NCBI RefSeq assembly: GCF_000247815.1
Contig: NC_021672.1
Span: 68,920,030 to 68,984,029, forward strand
Direction: 5' to 3'
DNA length: 64,000 bases
Source of the DNA: Ficedula albicollis
Taxonomy: Eukaryota; Chordata; Aves; Passeriformes; Muscicapidae
The notes under the pieces were generated by a model. That model saw only the letters and a list, made by a program, of their open reading frames with translations, was not told the DNA's origin and made no database searches. Shown piece by piece: positions 22,991 to 35,080 of the stretch; position 1 is the stretch's first letter, and every line of letters starts with the position of its first letter. The position numbers and the translations under genes were made by a program.

Positions 22991-25479
22991 ATGGGTTGTC
23001 CTCGCTTGACCAGTGTGTGCAAAATGGAGCCAGTAGGTTTGATACCCACCTTTTGTGCCAGCTGTCCCAGTGCTTACCAGTCCTGGCAACAATCACTTTC
23101 TCTAGGCTGCCCCAGTTTAAGAGGGAACAGACTCTATCCTGTCATAAGGATGCTGGATTAAGTGATCAGAAACAAACTTGTGTGCCAGCATTTGAACTCT
23201 ATTTCCTTCTACGTCCCTGGACTCTTCCATCCTTTTCAAACTTCACTTCAAAGACAATTAGGAATATAACACCAGGATACAGGTTGCCAGCTAATGTATT
23301 TTAGCACAGCTCTCTGTACCTCTGGGGACTCCAGGTCAATGTACTGCCTCATATCCTCCAAACTTTTCCTTGACCCACTCTCTCCCCCCTCAAAACATCC
23401 TGATTTTTCACTTCAAATGCACATTTTTCCAAAGCCAACTGCTGTACACGTTGTGCGTGAACAAAGTGTATCATCTTGGCTTCTCTCTGAAATAGTGCAA
23501 GACCAGAAAATGAAGAGCAATTCCTTCCAACTTCTTTCCTTCCAAAGTATCCTCCAAAGCATCCCATTCCTGTACTGTGAGCAGCATTCCACTCTTTTTT
23601 TTCTCTTCATTTAGGCTGTGACCATCACTTACATTTGAATCAGATAAATTAAAGTATAAGTCACACTAGAGATGCTGGAAAACTGTATTTGGTTCACAAA
23701 ACAATTGCATTGACAGTTTCTCTGGAATGGTGGCAGTGGGTACATCCTTGTGGGTATGTCCTTTGGGCCAAATCTTCTGCAGCTACAAACTGATAGTTTT
23801 CCTGGGCTGATTTACTCCAGCTGAGGATCTGGCCCTGACAGTGTCTCTCATGCATGTCAGAAGGCTCAAATTCATCACGAATAGACAGCCCCTGCAAATA
23901 GAATGGCATGTCAAGGCTGGACATAGCCCCATTTTGGCTGGACATGGGAGATAATCTTGCACTCAGATATTCACTTCTGCAGCAGCATGGTCCATCTATG
24001 CTGAAAATGCTCATGCTCTGACATTGCATTGAATCTAGTTTCAAATTTAGGAGCACGCCACCAATGCAGGAATCCCAAGGCTTCTGGTAACTGACATTTA
24101 TAGTGACTATTGACTTAGGGACTCCTAAAATACTCTTTCAAAGGCACAGAGAATGCAGCTTCATTGGTGATCTGGAAAAGGGTTGTCAAAATAGCAAGGC
24201 AAGGTTATGTGCCGTCTGTACAGCTTCTAGGAGGGCTTCGAAGAGTATTTCATACAGCTTGCTGTGTTGTCTTTGAAACTGATGCTTTGCAAGTGACAGA
24301 AATTGGAATTATGGCACGAATTCCTCTGTCCCAACATGGGAAGGTATGCTTGTGTAGCCTCCTTCTTTCTCTGTCCTTCATACCTCAGGGAGGTATGATA
24401 GAGAAGAACCAAATATACTTAAGACAGTGAAAATTCAACACAGAGTTTTCTAAAATAACCCTTTGCTGGAAGCTTCCATGAATTTCTCATATTTTATAAA
24501 ATGCATCCCATAGAGCAGTTCTAATTCTTAGAGATTAACAACATTCAAGCTAAATGAAATAGAGTGCCTTTAAACATTGCTTTTCTTTTATATAAAGGCA
24601 CCTGGGCATCAGGACACTGGGATGATTGATTCATTAAAGGTATGTAATTACATAGATGCACACTCACACATCCCATGTCTATACATATACAAATATTAAT
24701 ATTAAAGATGTACACATCTATATTGGAAGTAAGTCTAAACTAAGCTCACAAGATTCCATTCAAAATCTTCAGCTCCAAATCAGTTTTGCATTTGGGACCC
24801 ATCTGTGATTTATCCTGTGGCCCTTCCCACAAGAAATTGATTGTAGGTCTTCATTTTGCCACCAGTCCATGTGAGGAGACCCTGGAGAATCCCTTCAGAG
24901 ACAGAGGGGCTCCAGGAACAGACAGTTTGCTTGTGTAGAAACATTTGTGGAATTGGCACCTTAAATGATCAAAACAGGTTGAGGACTTGACAGGACAGGA
25001 TACAGTCTGTAGAGCGGGGATGCAGGCAGATATTCAGATGGATTGAACTGCCTGAAGCTCTGGTGAAGCAAAATCATCTGGTGATTTGGCCCATGGTATG
25101 TAAACAGCTCACTACAAGAGGTTATTATCTGAGGTAAATAACATTTAGTAAATCACCTATGATTGATTAGATGGTTGCCCACAGCCATTCTGCATCTTCC
25201 AAAAACTTCCTTTGCACTCGAGATTGCATTTTTCTCTGTACAGCACCAAAGGAGGCAAACAGCCATGTAAAATTTGTACAGAGTAGAAGAGAAGCAGCAT
25301 TGTATTTCATATGCCATGTGATGAATCTAGTACAAATATTTTTATCCAAATATACACATACATATAGAGATTTCTTTTTTTTTTTTCAATGACCAGTATA
25401 AATACTTTACCTGGGAGGTTATTCCCCATGTGCAAAATGAAACACTTTGTCCTAGGATTTAATCTTCTTTTCCTGGTGC

Positions 25480-25656
25480 TCATATTCTTGGTAAGAAGTG
25501 GGTCACTGTCATGGCAGGAGAAACCTTGTTCCCTCTCTTCACCCTGCCGTGTTTGCTCAGGGCTATGTAAGCACCACGGTGAACGTTGGATTCATATGCA
25601 TTGTAGTTATTGGGCAGCAAGGTTTCCTTGAATTTGCACTCATCTTGGAAAACAGC
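25480..25656 (-). CDS. FGF6: FGF6 exon 3
   Basis: Follows acceptor TGTTCCTTAG and encodes 58 aa beginning [20 protein letters not shown] and ending HFLPRI. The stop TGA is at 25480-25482. Confidence 0.96.
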   Translation of the reverse strand, partial: AVFQDECKFKETLLPNNYNAYESNVHRGAYIALSKHGRVKRGNKVSPAMTVTHFLPRI

Positions 25657-28600
25657 CTAAGGAACAGCAAGGGTAGGGGGTGGGGATACAAATCAGGTAC
25701 AATCAGTATTCCACCAAGGCCCAGGTCATTTTTCTTCCTTGCATTTTTACACCAGGGCTCGTTGCAGTGTGCAACAGGTGGTGCCGCAGCCACTGCGGCC
25801 AACAATAAATCTCCCTCCTTGGTGCTAATTTGGTGTCAGATGAACTCAGATGCCACCTGTCCAGATAATGGACTGTGTATTTCCTGTATTTAATTCATTT
25901 ATAAATCATGGATTTCTTCATTTTATTTGCAAGTAATGATTTCTGTCAGCATCACACCCTCTTGCCCAAACAACAGCTCTGCCAGAAGTTCCATCATTTA
26001 TTAAAAAAAAGATATGTTGGCTCTTGAAAGCTTCAGAGCTTTCCAAACAGCAGTGTCCAGGGACAACTGCTTGCTTGAATAAGAGATTTCATTAGCAATA
26101 AATCTTTCCTTTCTTAAACCATTAGTAATATTTAACTGTGCAGCCAGTTCTAAGCTGGGAAAATAGTTTTAATTTCCTCCATGTCAAAACATGAAAATCT
26201 AAGGAGAGGGAGTTATCTGGGAGAGGAGGTGCAAGGACAAGCAGGAGACAAATGCAAAGGAAATTAAAAGAGAAAGCAGAATAATTCTATGACTTCAAAT
26301 GTCTGACACATGAGATGCCACCAATGCAGTTCTATTTGGGCATCTGTGGGCATAAAGACTGTAAGAGTTTAACTTAACACATTGCTCTGTGCAAGGGAAA
26401 TTGCACATCTCTTACAGCTTTTTGAAAGTGTCTTTAAAGATAAACAAAACTGTATTGAAAGTGAGGGGAAAAATCAAAGGGATTTCTGAAGCCAGACCCT
26501 GCACTTCTTGAGGAAGACCCAGCTAACTAAAGCAGTTGGACTTGTGGCACTTTTTAGGTGCTTGTGATCACTTGTGATTGAAAGAATATTCCTGAGCTGG
26601 GACCTTAATTCTCCAACTGTCATTATGAGTGTGAGAAGGAATCAGTCAGGTTAGTAAATAGCCACAGGGCCCTCACAACATTTGGCATTATTTTAAACAA
26701 CTGCAATGCTATGTTGAAATTACAGCTGTTCCCAAGGAAAGGAGTCTGTTGTCCTTTACAAAAGAGATTGATATAACCAGTGACATTCATTACTTTGAAA
26801 TGGGCTGATTTTGCCTATTGCCCAGAGACAGCATCTCCTAACAAGCAATTTTTCTGCTGGATGTTGAGACTGGAAATGTGTTGCTCAAATCTCAGAGGTT
26901 AAACTGCATTTAGATGGCAAATCATCTAGATGAGGATGATGGTGTTTCAGTATGATTTGCATACCATTGTTAATAGTTATTATTATTTTCCCACCCTTTG
27001 CAACTGATCTCACAAAACTGATCATTAAAATAACCCCAGCCACACATGTTGGCCTTGTAGGGTAGACTTCCTATTTATTCTTGATGGTGTGGTTGTTTTT
27101 GGTAGGAGGGAGCATGCGGTCATTATTTTGCTGAGGGTAGTTGTTGGAAATAGCTATAATTGTGCCTCTCCTACACACAATGCAATGCAGGATGGAATCA
27201 ACGGGGGCTCAGCTTTGCTACAATGTGTTTGCAGCCCTGTGACCTTAGAAGAAGCCATCTAATTAATCTGTACTATTTGCAGAATATGTTCATTTTCCTA
27301 AGGTGTCCCCTGTATATCTTACAGGAGAGCTTTAAAATCCCAGCCCTGTAACAGCCACACTGCTCGTTGCATTAAATAGCACTGATGACAGCAGGCTGGG
27401 CAGCCTCCCTGCAACACCAGGGCTATTTTCTCTGCTTGTAATCAGAGATTTCCACAAGGAAAAGACTGAAACAAACAAAACCAAAACAAACTAAACCCAA
27501 ACAAACAAAGCAAAACACTAAACCAAAACAAACCACTTCAAAACCTTTTTGTTTAAACTGTGAAAAACTTTGTGCGCTTGTACTTACCGTCCCATACAAC
27601 CTGCCCTTGCTGTTCATTGCAATGAAGAGAGCACTTTTCACACCAAGCAGACTTACAACACCTCTTTCTACAGTGGATATTTCAAAGAGACCTGAAAAAC
27701 ATGAAGATTAATAGGAGTGTTATCGCAGAATCTAGAGCTAATAGAAGGCAATTCAGTTATCTTTTTTTTTTTAAACACTAAAAAACTTGTCATATATTTT
27801 TTATAATAATTATCTCCCTAATGCAGCAAAATAAATATACACAGACAGGGTTCTTCCTGCATGTCACAAGATTTGAAAATAATTATTCTAGAATTGTAAT
27901 AACATTCTGTATAAGCCTTTTGCTCTATCAAACTCTTTTGATCTGTCAAACTCTGGAGCTTTTCAATAAGAAAATTATTTTTATGTAATATTCCATACTT
28001 ACAAAAGGTTTTTTTCTGAGCCTTAGAGAAGTGTGGCTTGCATTTTGAAGTCCCACATGACATCTGCTGCAAAAGATTTTAGCAACTGCCCTCTACAGGA
28101 AATTCAAATCCACATGACTAATGCTTTCCTTAATTCTTAGGGTAACAGAACAGCACCCACAAGAATGAGCAAACCAGGACCAGCAAACCCCTTCTATGGA
28201 ACACACTGAGTGTCCCAAAGATACTGGTCAGCTGGGATTTAAGAATCATGCTTTGGCACTCTGGACTCAGCAAAAATCTCCCAGATTCAAAGGCAAATGA
28301 GAAGGTGGGGAGCAAGAAAATGCATCAGAGAGTTAGTTTTCAACCTGGTTTTCTTTTCTCATCTGTGCAGCAAAGCAGGTAAAAAGAAATTGTCTAAATT
28401 TGTCTAAGCATTTTGTGCCACTTTTCTGCCAGAAGGGTTCTCATGTTTATTGATACCAGAGAGTTTTAAAAGGCAACATATGTAGCACAGGTTAATAATA
28501 TCAAGTCATAACATTTGCACTCTGTGAAGGGTGATTACTAGAGTTCACAGCAATTAAGTGACATCTATTCTATTTCATTTCTGGATGCAACTCACTGTAT

Positions 28601-28935
28601 TGGTTTTCATTGTGAACTCCGCTTATCCTTCCGTCTGGGAGGATTTGAAGGTGAAACCCGATGCCCACGTTGCAGTAAAGCCTCCGCTGCCTCTTGATTC
28701 CTAGCAAATAGTCACTCTCCCAGTTCACATCTGCCTTCTCCCCTGACATCCCAGCCATGGACCTGGACAGCAGAGATTGCCATCCTCTCTCCAGCAATGT
28801 GCCATTAGTTCTGCTTACAACTGGGTGTGTGGCAGCAATCCCGGCGAGCAAACCCAGGAGAAGGAACGCAGGCAACGTCCGGTGAGCGCTGGCGTCGCAG
28901 GACATAGTGATGAGAAGTCTTTGTGCCGTGGCCAT
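25480..28935 (-). CDS. FGF6: FGF6, complete three-exon gene (206 aa)
   Basis: FGF6 is a secreted, heparin-binding FGF of the FGF4 subfamily, expressed mainly in developing and regenerating skeletal muscle. Minus-strand coding exons are 28935-28596, 27691-27588 and 25656-25480 (340+104+177 = 621 bp), with agreeing phases (1 and 0). The N-terminus [12 protein letters not shown] aligns with mammalian FGF6 and leads into a hydrophobic signal segment ([12 protein letters not shown]). There is an N-glycosylation sequon at N44-G-T. The core has [19 protein letters not shown] and the C-terminus [14 protein letters not shown], a basic heparin-binding stretch, ending HFLPRI. The frame is open a few codons further upstream, but the first ATG is 28935 and matches the family start. 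No disruption is seen. FGF23 lies downstream on the same strand. Confidence 0.96.
27466..27536. repeat. A/C-rich simple repeat in FGF6 intron 2
   Basis: A degenerate run of CAAAA/CAAAC units, about 50 bp from the exon 2 donor. Confidence 0.7.
27588..27691 (-). CDS. FGF6: FGF6 exon 2
   Basis: A 104-bp exon between acceptor GTTTTTCAG and donor GTAAGTACAAG. It encodes [11 protein letters not shown]...[13 protein letters not shown]. Confidence 0.95.
28596..28935 (-). CDS. FGF6: FGF6 exon 1 (coding part)
   Basis: Start codon at 28933-28935. Encodes the signal segment, the glycosylation site and the first trefoil strands to HNENQY. It ends TAC-A before donor GTGAGTTG (phase 1), as in FGF23 exon 1. 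Confidence 0.95.
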
Positions 28936-29186
28936 CCGGTTCACCTCCTGGGCACGTGGTCAGAATTAATGGCCCTAAAAATACCGCCCTTCTTGTTTTT
29001 CTCCCTTCAGCATGGTGGCAGAGGCTTATTTTTGGAAAGCAAATAGAGCTTGCTGACCTGAAACTAAAGCCCGATAGCAGTTGGGTTGGGAGCAGAGATA
29101 GGCCAGCAGGACTCCAACTGGTGGGGACCATGGTTTGTAGATCCTGCTTCCTGCTGGGCAGCCTCTGTTATATTTGATTGAGCCAT

Positions 29187-29193
29187 CTTTATA
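29187..29193 (-). promoter_or_regulatory. FGF6: Possible TATA box of FGF6
   Basis: On the minus strand TATAAAG lies about 250 bp upstream of the FGF6 ATG in an otherwise GC-moderate stretch. An E-box CACGTG (28953-28958) sits near the start codon. The assignment rests on position only. Confidence 0.3.
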
Positions 29194-30545
29194 GTGCAGG
29201 GGCTGTCCCTGCCCACATCATCACTCTGACATCAACAGCCTGCCCAAGGTGAGGCTGCCAGGGCTGTAACACAAACCTGCCGTCCTCCCTGCCTGCTGAG
29301 GTTGGAGTGCTGTCACCCAAGACTGGAGGCAGGAGTGGGATTTCATTGGCTGTGGGAAGCACAGGAGTCAAATTGGTCGGGGAGTCAGAGACCTCACAGG
29401 CAGCTTCCTTATTTAGAGAAGAAGGTGTAAAAACAGTTCTGCACCTCATCAGTGAGCAATGAGAAGTTTGCAGCCACTTCCTTGGTGGCACGATCGGCGG
29501 GTGCTTGTCGGGGCACCTCAATACTCAGGGACAATCGGCTTGAGGTGGCCACAGGTCTTTTTGTGCACAGCCTGCAAAGCCAAGGCACCTCTTACTGAGC
29601 GACCCACGTGCTAATCTTTGTCTGTACCTCTGCAGGGGCTGGCTAAATGAGAGGTAAGCCATGCTGCAGGGACAGAAGCTCCAGCTCCTGCTGGTTTTAT
29701 CCCAGCGGGAATTCTGCTGAGCAGGGCACACAGGCTGGAGCATTGATCTTGCAGTGATATGTAGCTGTGATATGTTCCTGTGATATTTTTCACTGAGGTG
29801 GCTTCCAAATGATCACATTTACCTGGGGAGGGTGTGTGCCTCCTGCAGGCTGCAATTGTATTTGTAGGAGCAAGACAAGGACTTAGGTGATATGTTAGAG
29901 ATGAGGAAAAAGTGAAATGGCCACAGGTTCCCAGTGTTTTACTGTCTCCTTATCTCAAGCCCAAATACTCACTATTTTTATAACTTATGGCCATCTTAAT
30001 TTGCCTCCCCTTCCGTTTGCTCAGACTCTTGTTTCCCCTCATTTTTCACTGATGCTGTTTCAGCTCCTTTGGAGTTGGACAGATTAGACTTTTATCTCAA
30101 TCAGTTCACAGATCTTATCAAGACATAAATCAGAGGAAAATGGCTGAGATTTATACAAGTACTTTTGTCAATATGTCTGTCAGCTTCTCATAGCACAGGC
30201 CTTGCATCTTCTGTGTCATTTGAGAAGCCTGCTAATGAGGAGAGTACCTGGAAGCATAATTAAAGTGAGCACACCCAGTGTGACAGTTTCACATTGGCAG
30301 AGGTGTAATACGAGCTGGGACGCTGCAGACTTCCCAGCATGAGCCCCATGAGCTGAAGAGGAGCCCCTGGCAGCCCTGAGGCAGGTGAACAGTCAGAGTC
30401 AGTGATGTATGTGAATATTGATTGCTCTCAAGAGACAGGCTCATCTATAAAACAATTGGGAACCACAGGGCTAGACCCTGGCTTGTGCCAGGTGACATTT
30501 CAAGGTCTCTGTACCTTTGCTGAGGTACCAAGCTGAGCTTGGACT

Positions 30546-30690
30546 ATCACAGAATCACAGAATAAACTGAGCTAGAATGGACCCACTAGGATCAATCAAG
30601 TCCAGTGCCTGGCTCTGCACAGGACACCCCAACAGTCCCACCCTGTGCCTGAGAGCCTTGTCCAAACACTCCCAGAACTCTGGCAGGTTT
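30546..30690 (-). repeat. CR1 LINE 3'-end fragment
   Basis: Inverted tail starting CACAGAATCACAGAATAAAC, then AGCTAGAATGGACCCACTAG, CAAGTCCAGTGCCTGGCTC and ACACTCCCAGAACTCTGGCA. It is the subfamily whose 3' end reads 'tggaaggaaccc'. Confidence 0.75.
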
Positions 30691-33600
30691 GGGGTGGTGG
30701 TCAAAGGAAGGATATCTTTTGCTGACTAAGAAAATCCTTAGATCCTTTTCTCTCCTGCTTTCTACTTTATCTGATGATTTTTTTCATCTATGTAAAGGAC
30801 ATGTATCATTTTTAGGAAGGAATAATACTAGTATTTTACATGTTCTTATCATAGCTGCACTCTTCATGAGAGGCCAGCATCCCTGGGAAACAAAGCCCAG
30901 GGTCCCTGTTACAAGCATGGAACACTGATTCCCTGGTTTTTCTTATGCTGGAGTCCAAAACATGCCCATTCCCAATGCATGTGACTCCTGGTAACACTGC
31001 CTGATCTCAGAGCCATCACTGTAAAAACTTGAATTGTAATATTTTCTTTCCTGTTTATTTTTTCCCCTAGAGAACTTTTTGAGTGTAGTGGGCGCAGAGC
31101 TGGATTTCCACCCTCAGCTTTAATCACCTTTGCATCTTTATGTCACATTCATCAGGTTTCTCAGAGTAAAGACAAACCATGGGCTAAATGAGTTCCTCTA
31201 ACTTTTGCTGGCACATCTGCCACTGCAGATTCCCCCCAGGGTGTCCTGATGGCACGTGTTAAAGGAACACTTTTTGTCTCATCCCAGTACCCTTGATCCT
31301 AGAAATAAAACCAGATGGTCAGACACAAAACAAACAAATGAAAGATAATTTCTGACAAGTCTATGAGATGCATTGCTTTGTCTTTTAGTCAGTCCAGCTG
31401 GAAAGTGACTGCTGAGGGCTGTGGTGACCCAGGAAACACCTTGCTTCATCAGTTTCCTGCTAAGCAAGTCCATCTGACAGCATTCTGTGTGGAAAGGGTG
31501 CACAGACTACTTGACTGCAAAAAATCAGGACTTTCCTTGCCCGATCTGTAAACCAAAGCAAATAGCTAAAATTTGTGACTTCACTGGGACACTTGGTCCT
31601 CTTAAGAACAGGAGTCCTGGTGTCTGGCCCCAAACCAAGTGTGTTCAGCTGGGAGATGAAGAGTATTCTGCAGTCTTGTACTGCTCAGCAGTTCTGCATC
31701 AGAGTTGAAATGAGTCTTGAACCATTCTCCAGCTGGATCTGTGGCCAGCAGGTTGCTGAGTTTCTGTGTATTAGCCTCTGAACTGCCGTGTAAATTCTTG
31801 AGCTTCTGATTCAATTAGGCAAGCCTTGTTTGCTCTAAAATATGTCTCATTCTGCTTAAACTTGTCCTCTTGGCCCAATGACTGAAATGTCTGTTTCCAG
31901 AAAACACTCTGTAACCTTCTGATTTTCAGGTAGCATGTTGTCCTGGCTTAATGTACCCAGTGAAATTTAGAAAGGAGACACCAATAGCATTTGCAGTAAA
32001 ACAAACCCTCTGAACTTCAAAATGGTAAAAATTTACTTCAGCAATCAAACTCTGCTTACTCAAACTCTTGAGACCTGGGGTGACAGTGCTCACTGCCTAA
32101 CTAAAGCAACAAGTTTTCATTGTCAGTATTTCAGCACAATATTAAAATAACCTCTGTGCTTTGGAGCACAGCAGATCAGATCCACTTTCAGACAGTCTAA
32201 GAAAAGTCCTGCAGCTGAGCAGTAACATGATATGGATGCAGAGCACGTCTTTCAAAAAATGTGTGATGACTTAGGATCCTAAGTTCCATTTGCAAATCTG
32301 TTAAAAGTCTCTCCCTATTTTAAGGCCTGGAAAGAGCAATCCCTCATTTAAACACAGAAGGATGGACTAAAATTGTTCACCTTGCCTGTGAAGACCCAAG
32401 CTGATGGAGGACAGTGGAGGAGGGAGATTTCCAGCTGATAAATCTGCCTGTTGTATCAGGGCAGGTGTTGCAGACTGGGAAAGTTGCATAAAAATTTGTA
32501 AGCCCAAGTATGACCATGGAGCCCCATCTGATCATCATTAGGTTAATGGGGTTTTCTGGCCAGTGTGGAGAGATTTGTAACACAGCTGTCAGGACTGTTA
32601 TGGATGAAATAAGAATCACAATCTGAAAGCAGCAGAAAAAAATAACAGAGCAAGGGTTGCAGGGCTGTACTGACACCCAAGGACCCCATCAAACTGTAGA
32701 ACTGGTAGTACTGAAGAGGGTGTTGTTGGCATCAAGGCTAACTTGGATAGGGCCACAGAATAGATGATTAATCAACAGACCTGAGGTCTGGTACCAGGAG
32801 GATGACAAAAAGTTGTAGCACACTGTATTTGTTATTTCTCTTCCCATTGCTCAACGGAGAGGCAGATTTGTTGTCACACTGATCCCCAAAATGAATAAAC
32901 AGCACAGCAGGCAGCAATCTTTCCTATGAGCCTTGGCAGCTGATGAGCTCTTTGAGGCTGAAGCAAGCAAACTTCTGACCCCAAACTATCCCCTCATTGC
33001 AGCTCCTGACTCCTAAAGCATGTACAAGACCTGCTCAAACATGGTTTGTCATCACGAGTCATGAGGAAGCCAAGATATTAACAGGGAACCTCCATTTTGT
33101 CACACACACAGAGGTCTTGGTTAGGTCACTCAGACACACCTGGGCAGGAGAGTATGTAAATTTAATGACTTAGAGTCATCACAAATAATTATCTTCCCAT
33201 TTCTCTACAGGGAAATCTCTCACTGAGATTTCACATGCCAATTTCTTACAGACAAGCACAAATCACAGAACAGCTTCCTGCTATTTTCTTTTTGGAGGGA
33301 AGTAAGAGAAAGGATCTACTTCCACAAGAAACTCTGGAGGATTTAGGACTAGGTGGATGCCAGCTTGCTTAGAAAAAGATCTTGGTTTACTGCTTATTCA
33401 TGCTGAACTCATTCTCTGCAGAGGGTATGTCAAGCACAGACATAGTCAAATATGCCCATCTTTGTCTCCTGAGCTGGCCAGGTCACCCTCTCCATGTCCC
33501 ACAGAAATGGGAATGACTGTCAGGAAACAGAGTGGTGACTCCACGGTGAACCTGTGGCTTCCCACCTGGTGCTGTGCCCACCAGCCCACACTGCTTCTCT

Positions 33601-34599
33601 CATCACCTCCTCAGCTGTTCCCACTCCACAAGGACAGGCAGCCCAAGGGTAAAAGGCCAAGCTGAAGAAAACAGAAGTGACAGCCACCACCCCCACAGGG
33701 ATCTGCTTGGTGTTATTTATTAGAAGAGATGCATGACAAGGGACGTGTTTAATTTGGTTTGTTTCGTGCACAGTTTTCTCATTACAGCAGGAACAGGGAC
33801 ACTGCAGGAATAGGGATGCTAAATGCCACATTTAAGTAACATTTTGAGTAGGAAAGCAAAAAAAACCCCTTGATTTTATTGTTGTTGGTGATAAGACTGT
33901 CCAGTGGCCCAGTTGATCTCTCTATGATTCCCAACCATAGAACTATTCAGATTAAATAATGTAATGACCATAGAAGGTTAAAAGCAATTTCTGTCATTTG
34001 CCAGGTAACTGTGTCTTCCTTCTGTTGTGCACCACTAGCTCAATTGAGGACTTTCTCTTGCATGTCAATTCTTTATCCGTTGGTCTGGATCCTCTCTCAT
34101 ATTTCAGAGGAGAATTCTGAAACCTTTTGTGCAGTCATCTGAACTTTTTCCTGGGTTCTTCAAGTTTGAATTGTTGCTTTATTTTCTGCATGGCAGGCAG
34201 CACCTGAAGGCCTAAAGCTTGTAATTAATCATTCAAGCAGTTGTGATTTGTTGTTTAATTTCCATAGAAAGGATCTTTGTTTTGACATCTCCTCCATTCC
34301 TCTTCTGCCACCCGCTTCCCATTTCCACTGCACTCTGTTCATTCTACGAGACCTGCACAGTTCCTGCAGAGATCTGTTAGGGTTGCACCCTGTTGGCATC
34401 TTCTGTGCTTGAAAAAGGAATGCATTTATGACACAGTGTTCTGAATTCTCTGCAGAAGGATGACAGAATTACTTCCCTGGTGATAGCCAGGACCTTATTC
34501 ATAAGGCACCTCTCCAAGGCAAAAATAAGCTTTTTTCCCTTAGGTCAAAAATGCTCCAAACATCTTAGCAATCTCATGATCCTTCAGAAGCTGCTGAGA

Positions 34600-35080
34600 A
34601 AACCTTCAGCCTCCCCTTGAACACCTTCAACATGCTCTCTGTTCATCCTTGGGGCTCTCTACTGGACTTCCTCCAATCTGTTGACTTCTCCCCTGTGCTA
34701 GATGCCCTAAACTGACCATAACACACCAGATGTGCCAGTGATGGGAAATAATCCCTTCCCTTACCCCTTGACCTCCTGGCCACCATTGGGCTAATACAGC
34801 CCAGTCTGTGGCTGTCCTGCCTCAGCAAAACTACAAATTTGGGTTCAGTTCTCTGCACCATGATCCCCACCCTCTTCTCAAAGGAAAGCTGCTCCCCAGT
34901 CAATCAGTGCCCAGCCTGGACTATTGCCAGGAATAATGTATTCCCAGGGTCAAGGCTCTGCATTTCTTAATGCCAGGCTGCACGAGAATCCTGCCAATTC
35001 CAGCTTTTCAGGGGCCAGCTGGATGCCAGCCCTACCCTCATTGTATCAACTTTTCCTACAATTTATTGTTGCCAACTGCA
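34600..35080 (-). repeat. Old, diverged CR1 LINE fragment
   Basis: Inverted CR1 internal part: GGGGCTCTCTACTGGACTTC, CTAAACTGACCATAACACAC, CTTGACCTCCTGGCCACCAT and a truncated end around CCAGCTGGATGCCAGCC. Divergence is high. Confidence 0.6.

Larger units (their letters stand above)
11823..25479. other. FGF23-FGF6 intergenic region
   Basis: About 13.6 kb without a recognisable gene. It contains five CR1 fragments (near 15.0, 16.6, 19.3, 20.8 and 22.7 kb), four local tandem duplications (13.0, 13.7, 17.0 and 18.7 kb), a TG microsatellite and an A/C-rich simple repeat. At the right end is the FGF6 3' UTR. Regulatory sequence for either FGF gene may be present but cannot be identified without a cross-species alignment. 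Confidence 0.6.

Noticed and set aside
23694..24056. 120-aa minus-strand open frame with protein-like composition
   Set aside because: The block TTTACTCCAGCTGAGGATCT followed by GGCCC resembles an old interspersed amniote repeat as I remember it. No homologous protein was recognised, and it lies downstream of FGF6 without splice support.
28777..29177. Plus-strand frames across FGF6 exon 1 and promoter
   Set aside because: They are opposite-strand shadows of FGF6 exon 1 and 5' flank.
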